This document shows positions 1 to 6,798 of a stretch of DNA of 8,459 nucleotides, piece after piece. The position numbers were made by a program, and so were the translations under genes. The notes beneath the pieces are model-generated. The model was given only the letters and a program-made list of their open reading frames with translations, had not been told where the DNA came from and made no database searches. Numbering within the stretch: position 1 is the stretch's first letter; the number at the start of each line of letters is the position of its first letter. Origin of the DNA: Pseudomonadota bacterium (lineage in GTDB: Bacteria; Pseudomonadota; Alphaproteobacteria; Rhizobiales; Hyphomicrobiaceae); contig QGVC01000148.1 in assembly GCA_003242645.1 (NCBI GenBank), positions 1 to 8,459 on the forward strand. The letters run 5' to 3'.

Positions 1-92
1 TAGTCTGCGAGCAGCTCGGACCCAATCTTCGCGTGCCCTCTCGAAATCCGCGCCGGCGAATGCTTCTGCCCACGAGCGATGACCCTCGAAAA

Positions 93-113
93 CCGGCGCA
101 CCGTGTGCGCCGG
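93..113. repeat. Perfect 9-bp inverted repeat (hairpin) upstream of the TPP-enzyme gene
   Basis: CCGGCGCAC at 93-101 is the exact reverse complement of GTGCGCCGG at 105-113, with a 3-nt CGT loop. On the minus strand the stem is followed directly by TTTTCG, giving a short intrinsic-terminator shape. On the plus strand no T run follows. It lies 25 nt before the chosen start of the first gene. It could be an operator, a 5' leader hairpin of the operon mRNA, or a terminator for antisense transcription. The symmetry is certain but the function is not known. Confidence 0.5.
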
Positions 114-138
114 AACAGCGATTGCTGCAGGGCGGATC

Positions 139-1902
139 ATGGCCAGGACGGTGAGCGACTTTCTGATCGAGCGCCTGAAGGAAGCCGGCGTGCAGCGGAT
201 CTTCGGGTACCCCGGCGATGGCATCGGCGGAGTCATCGGCGCGCTCCGACGCGCTCGCGACGAAGTTGATTTCGTTCAGGTTCGTCACGAGGAGATGGCG
301 GCCTTCATGGCTTGCGCGCACGCCAAGTTCTCAGGCGACATCGGCGTTTGTCTCGCAACGTCGGGTCCGGGCGCGATCCATCTTCTGAACGGACTGTACG
401 ATGCCAAGCTCGACCATCAGCCGGTGCTCGCCATTGTCGGCCAGCAGGCGCGCGCCGCGCTCGGCGGGCACTACCAGCAGGAAGTGAATCTGGCGCGTCT
501 GTTCGCCGACGTTTGCAGCTACGTGCACATGGCGACGGTACCGTCGCAGATGCGCCACCTGATCGATCGCGCTCTACGTATTGCGCGCGCGGAGCGGACA
601 CCGACCGCCATCATCCTTCCGAACGACTTGCAGGAGCTCGAGGCGGAAGCGCCTGCGCGTGTGCACGGAACCGTGCACTCGGGAGCGGGGTATTCGCCGG
701 GTCGCGTCGTGCCCAAAGGCGAAGACCTGGAGCGCGCTGCAGATGTCCTGAACCGCGGAAAGAAGGTCGCCATGCTCGTCGGCGCCGGAGCGCTGAACGC
801 CCGTGATGAGGTTTTGCAGGTGGCGAACGTGTTGGGCGCGGGCATCGCAAAGGCGCTTCTTGGCAAGGCCGTCGTCCCGGATACGTACGACTTCGTGACC
901 GGTTCGATCGGCCTGCTCGGCACGAAGCCGAGCTATCGCATGATGCTCGACTGCGACACGCTGCTCATGGTCGGCTCGGCCTTTCCCTATTCGGAATTTC
1001 TGCCGAAGGAAGGCCAGGCGCGGGGTGTGCAGATCGACCTCGACCCACGAATGCTGTCGATTCGATACCCGATGGAGGTTCCGCTTCTGGGCGACAGCGC
1101 GCCAACGTTGCGCTTGCTGCTGCCGTTGCTGAAGCCGAAAGCGGACAACAAATGGCGCGAGGGCATCGAAAACCAGGTACGCGACTGGTGGAAGCAGCTC
1201 GAGGCGCGTGCGATGAGTGCGGCACACCCGGTCAACCCGCAGAGGGTGTTCTGGGAGCTCTCCGAACGGCTGCCACCGCACGCCATCCTCACGTGTGACT
1301 CCGGGTCCGCAGCGAACTGGTACGCGCGCGACGTGCGCTTTCGTGCGGATACGCTCGGTTCGCTGTCGGGTGGACTGGCAACGATGGGCCCGGCCGTGCC
1401 CTACGCGATCGCCGCGAAGTTCGCGCATCCGCACCGGCCCGTCATCGCCCTCGCAGGTGACGGAGCAATGCAGATGAACGGCATGGCCGAGCTGATCACG
1501 ATCGCGAAGTACTGGAAGAGGTGGAAGGACCCGCGCCTCATCGTCATGGTGCTCAACAATCGCGATCTCAACGAGGTCACGTGGGAGGAGCGCGCGCTGA
1601 CGGGGGACCCGAAGTTCGAGGGTTCGCAGGATCTGCCGGATGTGCGGTACTCGGCATTCGCGCAGCTCATCGGCCTGAATGGGCTGTTCGTCTGCGATCC
1701 GGCGCAGCTTGCGAGCGCCTGGTCGAGCGCATTTGCGGCGGACAAGCCGACGGTGCTCGAAGTGATGAGCGACCCCGATGTGCCGCCACTCCCCCCGCAC
1801 GTCACCTGGCAGCAAGCCAGGGGCTATGCGTCGGCGATCTTGAAGGGTGATCCAGATGCCGCAGGTGTCGTCCGCAGCACCATCAAAGAGCTCTTCCCCT
1901 GA
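139..1902 (+). CDS. Thiamine-diphosphate-requiring enzyme, pyruvate oxidase/acetolactate synthase family
   Basis: The 587-residue protein has the three-domain layout of TPP-dependent 2-keto acid enzymes. The N-terminal PYR domain (about 1-170) begins with the family-typical TVSDFLIERL...RIFGYPGDGI and carries RHEE at 49-52; E51 is the expected cofactor-activating glutamate. A central Rossmann-like domain (about 195-330) includes LVGAGAL and GSIGLLGTKPSY. The C-terminal PP domain (about 365-550) has the Mg/TPP motif starting AGDG at 439-442 and ending LNN at 472-474. The spacing is slightly longer than the common 24-27 residues because of the insert KYWKRWKDP. The sequence resembles the group often annotated only as 'thiamine pyrophosphate-requiring protein' (YdaP/pyruvate-oxidase-like), whose substrate is generally unassigned. 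It probably decarboxylates or ligates a 2-keto acid in the cytoplasm. The start at 139 is chosen because homologues begin about here and AGGGCGG lies just upstream. An in-frame ATG at 79 would add 20 unconvincing residues. It is the first visible gene of a three-gene operon. Confidence 0.9.
   Translation: MARTVSDFLIERLKEAGVQRIFGYPGDGIGGVIGALRRARDEVDFVQVRHEEMAAFMACAHAKFSGDIGVCLATSGPGAIHLLNGLYDAKLDHQPVLAIVGQQARAALGGHYQQEVNLARLFADVCSYVHMATVPSQMRHLIDRALRIARAERTPTAIILPNDLQELEAEAPARVHGTVHSGAGYSPGRVVPKGEDLERAADVLNRGKKVAMLVGAGALNARDEVLQVANVLGAGIAKALLGKAVVPDTYDFVTGSIGLLGTKPSYRMMLDCDTLLMVGSAFPYSEFLPKEGQARGVQIDLDPRMLSIRYPMEVPLLGDSAPTLRLLLPLLKPKADNKWREGIENQVRDWWKQLEARAMSAAHPVNPQRVFWELSERLPPHAILTCDSGSAANWYARDVRFRADTLGSLSGGLATMGPAVPYAIAAKFAHPHRPVIALAGDGAMQMNGMAELITIAKYWKRWKDPRLIVMVLNNRDLNEVTWEERALTGDPKFEGSQDLPDVRYSAFAQLIGLNGLFVCDPAQLASAWSSAFAADKPTVLEVMSDPDVPPLPPHVTWQQARGYASAILKGDPDAAGVVRSTIKELFP
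1842..1847 (+). promoter_or_regulatory. Ribosome binding site deciding the start of the enolase-superfamily gene
   Basis: GAAGGG lies 8 nt before the ATG at 1856, inside the 3' end of the preceding gene. An in-frame GTG at 1847 begins on the last base of this motif and so has no usable site of its own. The ATG at 1856 is therefore preferred. Confidence 0.6.
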
Positions 1903-3010
1903 AGCCTCGGCAGAACACGCGGCTCTCGCGCCGATCGAGCACATCGCGGTCCGTGCGTTCACGGTTCCGACCGATGCGCCGGAGTCCGACGGCACTCTCG
2001 AGTGGCGCGCCACGACGCTGGTGCTCGTCGAGATCGGCGCGGCGAGCGAGCGCGGCATCGGCTTCACCTATGCGAACACCGCGACCGCACGAGTCATCCA
2101 CGAACAACTGATCCCGGAGCTGCTGGGCAGGGATGCGTTGAGCATCGAGGCATGCTGGGAGCGCCAGTGGTCCATCGTGCGCAATCTCGGCGCTGCCGGA
2201 GTCTGCGCGATGGCGATCTCCGCGGTCGATTGCGCACTCTGGGATCTGAAAGCGCGGATATTGCGAATGCCGCTCGTCGTGCTGCTCGGCGCGGCTCGGG
2301 AACGGGTACCCGCATATGGCAGCGGCGGGTTTACGTCCTACACGTTGGCGAAGCTGCGCGAGCAGCTTTCCGGCTGGGTGAACGCCGGCCTGCCCGCCGT
2401 CAAGATGAAGATCGGCCGTGAGCCGCAAGCCGACCTCGGGCGCGTGCGCTCGGCACGTGAAGCCATCGGCGACACGGCCGGGCTCTTCGTCGATGCCAAC
2501 GGCGCGTACTCGCGTCAGGCCGCCCGGCTGCACGCGGAAGCGTTCGGAGACTTCGGTGTCCGCTGGTTCGAGGAGCCGGTCTCGAGCGATGACCTGGACG
2601 GACTGAGCTGGCTACGCGCGCTGTGTCCGGCGGGTATGGAAATCGCCGCCGGAGAGTATGGCTATGACGTGCGCTACTTCCGCCGGATGTGCGCGGCCGG
2701 TGCGGTGGACGTTCTCCAGGCCGATGCCACTCGGTGCGGTGGCGTGACGGGCTTTCTGCGCGCAGCGGCGATCGCGGACGCCTTTCAGTTGCCCCTGTCG
2801 AGCCACTGCGCGCCCTCGATGCATGTGCACGTGGCTTGCGCGGCCCCTCGCATGCGACATCTCGAGTACTTCCACGATCACGTGCGCATCGAACAGATGT
2901 TCTTCGATGGCGTGCTCACACCCGTGAGCGGCTGCCTCACACCGGACCTGACGCGGCCCGGCGTCGGAGTCGAGCTGAAGGAAAGTGATGCCGCGCGCTA
3001 TGCAGTGTGA
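1856..3010 (+). CDS. Enolase-superfamily protein, mandelate racemase/acid-sugar dehydratase (MR) subgroup
   Basis: This 384-residue protein has an N-terminal capping domain (about 30-140) followed by a TIM-barrel domain. Numbering from the ATG, the active-site set of the MR subgroup is complete. K183-x-K185 (VKMKIG) supplies the catalytic base. D213 (VDAN), E239 (FEEP) and E267 (AAGE) are the Mg ligands. D290 (QADATRCGG) and H317 (SSHCAPS) form the second base dyad, and E337 (HLEYF) is the expected electrophilic acid. The family abstracts the proton next to a carboxylate, then racemises or dehydrates 2-hydroxy acids, often sugar acids. Substrate and exact reaction cannot be read from sequence. 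The first 25 residues are Ser/Ala-rich and probably disordered. No in-frame ATG, GTG or TTG occurs again until about 2021, so the 47-nt overlap with the preceding gene is forced. Its stop overlaps the GTG of the next gene. Class assignment is firm; specificity is open. Confidence 0.93.
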   Translation: MPQVSSAAPSKSSSPEASAEHAALAPIEHIAVRAFTVPTDAPESDGTLEWRATTLVLVEIGAASERGIGFTYANTATARVIHEQLIPELLGRDALSIEACWERQWSIVRNLGAAGVCAMAISAVDCALWDLKARILRMPLVVLLGAARERVPAYGSGGFTSYTLAKLREQLSGWVNAGLPAVKMKIGREPQADLGRVRSAREAIGDTAGLFVDANGAYSRQAARLHAEAFGDFGVRWFEEPVSSDDLDGLSWLRALCPAGMEIAAGEYGYDVRYFRRMCAAGAVDVLQADATRCGGVTGFLRAAAIADAFQLPLSSHCAPSMHVHVACAAPRMRHLEYFHDHVRIEQMFFDGVLTPVSGCLTPDLTRPGVGVELKESDAARYAV

Positions 3011-5919
3011 GCTCGATGGGCGCGCGCACCACTCCCGCAAATGACGCCCCGATGCCGGCGGCTCGCGAGCTCGTTGCGGAGTTGCGAGCAAACCTGGAGG
3101 GCGAAGTGCGCTTCGATCCTGGCGCACAGGCCCTGTACGCAACCGACGCCTCCAATTACCGCCAGGTGCCCATCGGCGTCGTTGTGCCGAAGACGATCGA
3201 CGATCTGGTGAATGGCGTCGCGGCGTGTCGCCGTCATGACGTGCCGGTGCTGGCGAGGGGCGGCGGGACGAGTCTTTGCGGGCAGTGCTGTAACGCCGCC
3301 GTGCTCTTCGACTGCTCGAAATACCTGAACCACATCGAGACCCTGGATCCCGGCGCGAAGGAAGCCTGGGTGCAGCCCGGCGTGGTGCTCGACCAGCTGC
3401 GAGACGCGGCCGAAGCCCATCACCTGACGTTTGCGCCCGACCCGTCGACACACACGCACAACACCCTCGGCGGCATGATCGGCAACAATTCGTGCGGCGT
3501 GCATTCCGTCATGGGCGGAAAGACTTCCGACAACGTGCTGGAGCTCGACGTACTGACGTATGACGGCTTTCGGCTCACTGTGGGTCCCGCCACAGAAAGG
3601 GAGTTGGCCTCGATCACGAGCGAGAACACTCCTCGCGGTCGCCTCTATCTTCAGCTCGCGAAGCTTCGAGACGAGTACGCGGCGCTCATCCGCGAGCGAT
3701 ATCCGCACATCCCACGGCGGGTTTCCGGCTACAACCTCGAGGCGCTGCTCCCCGAGAACGGCTTCCATGTCGCTCGTTCACTGGTGGGCAGCGAGGGCAC
3801 GTGCGTCATCGTGCTTCGCGCGCGCGTTCGTCTGGTCGACAGCCCACCGGGGCGATCGCTGCTCGTGCTGGGTTACCCGAATGTGTACGCGGCAGGGGAT
3901 CACGTTACCGAGATCATGAAGTTCAAGCCCATCGGGCTCGAAGGCATCGACGATCGCCTGATCGAGGACATGAAGGCGATCCATCTGCATCCCGCAGATC
4001 TGACGTTGCTGCCGAAGGGCAACGGGTGGCTGCTCGTCGAGTTCGGCGGAGCGGACCGCAATGCCTCGCACGAGCAGGCGCGCGCCTGCATTCGCGAGCT
4101 GCAACGCCTGCCCGATGCGCCGTCCACGAAGCTCTTCGACGATCTCGCACAGGAGGCGCTCATCTGGGAGGTGCGCAAGTCTGGCCTTGGGGCGACGGCA
4201 CATGTGCCGAACAAGCGGATCACGTGGGAAGGCTGGGAGGACTCCGCAGTGCCGCCTGCGCACCTGGGCAGGTACCTGCGCGATTTGCGCGCCTTGCTGG
4301 ATCGGTATGAGTACGGCTGCGATCTCTACGGTCACTTCGGGCAGGGCTGCGTGCACACGCGCATCGACTTCGACCTCGAGACGGCCGCGGGCATCGCGAC
4401 GTTCCGTCGCTTTCTCGACGATGCGGCGGATCTGGTCGTCAGTTATGGCGGCTCGATCTCCGGCGAGCATGGGGACGGGCAGTCGAAAGCCATCCTGTTA
4501 CCGCGGATGTTCGGCCCCGAGCTGATGCAGGCTTTCGCACGCTTCAAGGCGATCTGGGATCCGCGTGGGCGGATGAACCCCGGCAAGATCGTGCACGCGT
4601 ATCGCCCGGACGAGAATCTCCGGTTGGGTACGCATTACGACCCGGAGCAACTGGCCACGCATTTTCGCTTTCCGCACGATGCAGACAACTTCTCGCGCGT
4701 CGCCCTGCGCTGCGTTGGCGTCGGCGAGTGCCGACGCAAGAGCGGCAAGACCATGTGTCCGAGCTATCGGGCCACAGGCGAGGAAGCGCACAGCACACGG
4801 GGGCGCGCGCGTCTGCTCTTCGAGATGCTGCGCGGGGACGTGCTGGGCGATGGCTGGCGCGACCCGCACGTGAAGGCGGCGCTGGATCTGTGTCTCGCGT
4901 GCAAGGGGTGTCTCGGAGACTGCCCTGTCCATGTCGACATGGCGACCTACAAGGCGGAGTTTCTCGCTCACTTCTATGAGGGACGACTGAGGCCTCGCAC
5001 GGCGTATGCCTTCGGCTATCTCGATCGCTGGGCCCGAGTGGCGGGTTCTGTACCCGCATTGGCGAATGCCGCTGCGGACGCGCCGGCGGTGAGTCGGCTG
5101 TTGCGCTGGCTCGCGAACATCGCGCCGGAGCGCCGCATTCCGAAATGGGCGTCGCCGTCTTTCCAGAGCTGGTTTCGGCGCAGACCGGTCGTGCCTTCAT
5201 CTGGCCGACAAACCGTTCTGCTGTGGCCGGACACCTTCAACAACTACTTCCATCCCCGCGTCGCCCGGGCCGCTCTGCAGCTGCTCGAAGCGGCGGGGTT
5301 CGAAGTCGTCGTGCCGGAGGGTGCGGTCTGTTGTGGGCGGCCGCTCTACGATTTCGGGTTGCTCGATCGAGCGAAGCGGTACCTGTCGCGCATCCTCCAC
5401 GAGCTGGGAAACACCATCGATGCGGGGACGCCTTTCATTGTGCTGGAGCCGGCATGTGCGGCGACCTTCCGTCACGAGCTGCCCTTGCTGCTTTCGGGCG
5501 ATGAACGTGCGAAGCGCCTGTCGAGCCAGACCTTCTTCCTCGCGGAGTTTCTCAGCAAGACGGAGCTCACGCCGTCAATGATGTTTCCTCGTCACGTTCT
5601 CGTGCACGGGCATTGCCATCAGAAGGCGCTGGTGAAGATGGAGGCTGAGGAAAAGCTGTTCGCGCGCCTCCATGCGCATGCCGAGATTCTCGACGCAGGC
5701 TGCTGCGGGATGGCCGGTTCGTTCGGCTTTGAAGCGGACAAGTACGCCCTGTCGCAAGCGATTGGCGAGCTTGCCGTGTTTCCGGCCATGCGCGCCGCGT
5801 CGGCGGACACGATTCTGGTCGCCGACGGGTTCAGCTGCCGCGAACAAATCCGGCAGGGTTGCGGGCGCGAGCCCGTCCACATCGCAGAGCTTCTCGCGGG
5901 CATTCGCAGTCGGGGTTGA
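3007..5919 (+). CDS. FAD-linked D-2-hydroxyacid dehydrogenase fused to Fe-S/CCG subunit (GlcD-GlcF-type fusion)
   Basis: The 970-residue protein joins two parts that are separate subunits in glycolate oxidase. The FAD-binding PCMH domain (about 50-280) has RGGGTSLCGQ at 84-93 and GNNSCGVHSV at 159-168. The FAD-oxidase C-terminal domain (about 285-530) ends with SGEHGDGQ at 485-492, which carries the conserved active-site histidine. Next comes a two-cluster 4Fe-4S region with C569, C575, C584-P and C629-x2-C632-x2-C635-x3-C639-P. Two cysteine-rich CCG repeats follow: CCGRPL at 775-780 with EPAC at 814-817, and HGHCHQ at 867-872 with CCGMAGSFG at 899-907. Such proteins oxidise D-2-hydroxy acids (for example lactate or 2-hydroxyglutarate) and pass electrons through the clusters to quinone or another carrier. 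No membrane helix is evident, so peripheral inner-membrane attachment is likely. The architecture resembles YdiJ-type and Dld-II-type proteins. GTG at 3007 is chosen because it overlaps the preceding stop (GTGA) and no good binding site is within range; ATG at 3016 is the alternative. Confidence 0.93.
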   Translation: MSSMGARTTPANDAPMPAARELVAELRANLEGEVRFDPGAQALYATDASNYRQVPIGVVVPKTIDDLVNGVAACRRHDVPVLARGGGTSLCGQCCNAAVLFDCSKYLNHIETLDPGAKEAWVQPGVVLDQLRDAAEAHHLTFAPDPSTHTHNTLGGMIGNNSCGVHSVMGGKTSDNVLELDVLTYDGFRLTVGPATERELASITSENTPRGRLYLQLAKLRDEYAALIRERYPHIPRRVSGYNLEALLPENGFHVARSLVGSEGTCVIVLRARVRLVDSPPGRSLLVLGYPNVYAAGDHVTEIMKFKPIGLEGIDDRLIEDMKAIHLHPADLTLLPKGNGWLLVEFGGADRNASHEQARACIRELQRLPDAPSTKLFDDLAQEALIWEVRKSGLGATAHVPNKRITWEGWEDSAVPPAHLGRYLRDLRALLDRYEYGCDLYGHFGQGCVHTRIDFDLETAAGIATFRRFLDDAADLVVSYGGSISGEHGDGQSKAILLPRMFGPELMQAFARFKAIWDPRGRMNPGKIVHAYRPDENLRLGTHYDPEQLATHFRFPHDADNFSRVALRCVGVGECRRKSGKTMCPSYRATGEEAHSTRGRARLLFEMLRGDVLGDGWRDPHVKAALDLCLACKGCLGDCPVHVDMATYKAEFLAHFYEGRLRPRTAYAFGYLDRWARVAGSVPALANAAADAPAVSRLLRWLANIAPERRIPKWASPSFQSWFRRRPVVPSSGRQTVLLWPDTFNNYFHPRVARAALQLLEAAGFEVVVPEGAVCCGRPLYDFGLLDRAKRYLSRILHELGNTIDAGTPFIVLEPACAATFRHELPLLLSGDERAKRLSSQTFFLAEFLSKTELTPSMMFPRHVLVHGHCHQKALVKMEAEEKLFARLHAHAEILDAGCCGMAGSFGFEADKYALSQAIGELAVFPAMRAASADTILVADGFSCREQIRQGCGREPVHIAELLAGIRSRG

Positions 5920-5970
5920 TGATCGATCGGCTGCGGTGAGCTGAGCACGAGTCCAACCGACGCGGGAACT

Positions 5971-5990
5971 CACGACTCGTACACGACTCG
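5971..5990 (+). repeat. Tandem direct repeat, 9-bp unit at 11-bp period
   Basis: CACGACTCG occurs at 5971-5979 and again at 5982-5990, separated by TA. The 11-bp period is about one helical turn. This spacing is seen in some tandem regulator-binding sites but may be chance. It lies about 50 nt after the operon's last stop codon. Confidence 0.4.
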
Positions 5991-5996
5991 GTGAGG

Positions 5997-6049
5997 CCCG
6001 ATCCGCTCGGGTGGCCGGTAGCCCACCACGAGGCTATCCTCTGATCGGG
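5997..6049 (+). terminator. Long bulged hairpin in the intergenic region, possible operon terminator or structured RNA
   Basis: The outer stem pairs CCCGATC (5997-6003) with GATCGGG (6043-6049). The inner stem pairs CTCG+GGTGG (6006-6014) with CCACC (6023-6027) and CGAG (6029-6032), leaving only A6028 bulged and an 8-nt loop. That makes 16 base pairs in all. Only TTGCTC follows, so it is not a classic intrinsic terminator. It may protect the 3' end of the operon mRNA, help factor-dependent termination, or belong to an unrecognised structured element. Confidence 0.35.
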
Positions 6050-6075
6050 TTGCTCGCGTGTGACGATGCCCAAGC

Positions 6076-6104
6076 ACGCCGACGCAATCGTTCCCTGTCG
6101 GCGT
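6076..6104. repeat. Perfect 8-bp inverted repeat upstream of the acetyltransferase gene
   Basis: ACGCCGAC at 6076-6083 is the exact reverse complement of GTCGGCGT at 6097-6104, with a 13-nt spacer. GATG (6065-6068) and CATC (6105-6108) could extend the structure after a 7-nt bulge. It sits 82 nt before the GNAT start. An operator for that gene is possible, as is a hairpin in its leader. I see no T run and no convincing -35/-10 pair around it. Confidence 0.4.
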
Positions 6105-6186
6105 CATCCATCGATCATTCCGAGCGCTTATGGCTTGTCGAGAGCCTTGAGCCGCATCTCGCTGACTGATTCCCGAAAGGTGATGA

Positions 6187-6687
6187 ATGCAAATACGTCC
6201 TGCCACCTCGCTCGATCGAGAGGCCGTCTGGTCGATCATCGAGCCCGTCATCCGCGAAGGCACCACCTACGCGCTGCCGAGCGATCTCTCGAAAGAGGAG
6301 GCGCTGGCCTATTGGTTTTCCAGCGGTCACCAGGTCTTCGTCGCCGAGGACGCCGGATTCGTTGTCGGAACCTATTACCTTCGCGCCAACCAGCGCGGCG
6401 GCGGCCGTCACGTCGCCAACTGCGGATACATGACGGCGCAGGCCGCGCAGGGCCGCGGCGTCGCCACCGCCATGTGTCAGCACTCCCTGGAGCAGGCCCG
6501 CTCGCAAGGCTTTCGCGCGATGCAGTTCAATTTCGTCATCAGCACGAATGAGGGCGCGATTCGGCTGTGGCAGAAGTTGGGCTTTCAGATCGTCGGTCGT
6601 TTGCCCAAGGCGTTCCTGCACCCTCGGCTCGGCTTCGTTGACGCGTTGGTCATGTACCAGACGTTTGACGTCAGCGATGGCGCATGA
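6187..6687 (+). CDS. GNAT family N-acetyltransferase
   Basis: This 166-residue protein is a complete single-domain GNAT fold, the usual length for the family. It begins MQIRPATSLD, the typical first strand of these enzymes. Strands at about 49-66 (QVFVAEDAGFVVGTYYL) lead to motif A, Q88-G-R-G91-V-A93, which binds the pyrophosphate of acetyl-CoA. Motif B follows with N121-E-G-A-I-R-L-W-Q-K-L-G-F. Proteins like this transfer an acetyl group from acetyl-CoA to an amine. The acceptor could be a small molecule, a peptide or an antibiotic-like compound, and is not predictable here. The start has a good binding site, GAAAGG at 6175-6180, six nt before the ATG. The gene stands alone, 267 nt after the catabolic operon and convergent with the next gene, so it is probably a separate transcription unit. 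Confidence 0.9.
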   Translation: MQIRPATSLDREAVWSIIEPVIREGTTYALPSDLSKEEALAYWFSSGHQVFVAEDAGFVVGTYYLRANQRGGGRHVANCGYMTAQAAQGRGVATAMCQHSLEQARSQGFRAMQFNFVISTNEGAIRLWQKLGFQIVGRLPKAFLHPRLGFVDALVMYQTFDVSDGA

Positions 6688-6711
6688 CGGGTGAACTGAT
6701 GCATGTGGCCC

Positions 6712-6730
6712 GCGCAGATACCCTCTGCGC
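6712..6730. repeat. Perfect 7-bp hairpin after the acetyltransferase gene
   Basis: GCGCAGA (6712-6718) and TCTGCGC (6724-6730) are exact reverse complements around a TACCC loop, 25 nt after the GNAT stop. No T run follows on the plus strand. It may add to transcription termination or 3'-end stability of the acetyltransferase mRNA. Confidence 0.4.
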
Positions 6731-6731
6731 C

Positions 6732-6765
6732 GAGCGTAGCGCCTGGTGTGCAGAGCGCAGCGCCT
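6732..6765 (+). repeat. Degenerate tandem repeat, 13-bp unit at 21-bp period
   Basis: GAGCGTAGCGCCT (6732-6744) and GAGCGCAGCGCCT (6753-6765) differ at one base. AGATACC also occurs on both sides, at 6716-6722 and about 6771-6777. The block may be a remnant of a local duplication or a dispersed intergenic repeat. No function is evident. Confidence 0.35.
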
Positions 6766-6798
6766 CGGCCAGATACCGCTAGCTCGCGCATCCTCTGT

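Noticed and set aside
33..269. Small plus-strand frame at the left edge
   Set aside because: It runs 131 nt into the TPP gene in another frame and is Arg-rich without motifs.
139..1902. Naming the TPP enzyme benzoylformate decarboxylase because of its racemase and dehydrogenase neighbours
   Set aside because: The active-site region reads ATSGPGAIH without the histidine that benzoylformate decarboxylase carries there, and overall it resembles the pyruvate-oxidase-like group.
574..2067. Long minus-strand open frame of 497 codons opposite the TPP-enzyme gene
   Set aside because: The translation is Arg/His/Val-rich with no recognisable motif, and it lies wholly opposite two genes with complete conserved domains. 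Long antisense frames are expected in GC-rich DNA.
2612..3451. Minus-strand open frame of 279 codons
   Set aside because: Low-complexity Arg/Ser/Pro-rich translation, antisense to the conserved barrel of the MR protein and the FAD domain of the dehydrogenase.
5919..6118. Distant 9-bp inverted pair ATGATCGAT (5919-5927) and ATCGATCAT (6110-6118)
   Set aside because: Both arms contain the self-complementary ATCGAT and lie about 180 nt apart; chance is a sufficient explanation.
6060..6551. Plus-strand open frame overlapping the acetyltransferase in another frame
   Set aside because: The translation turns Arg-rich inside the GNAT gene, whose own frame has all expected motifs.
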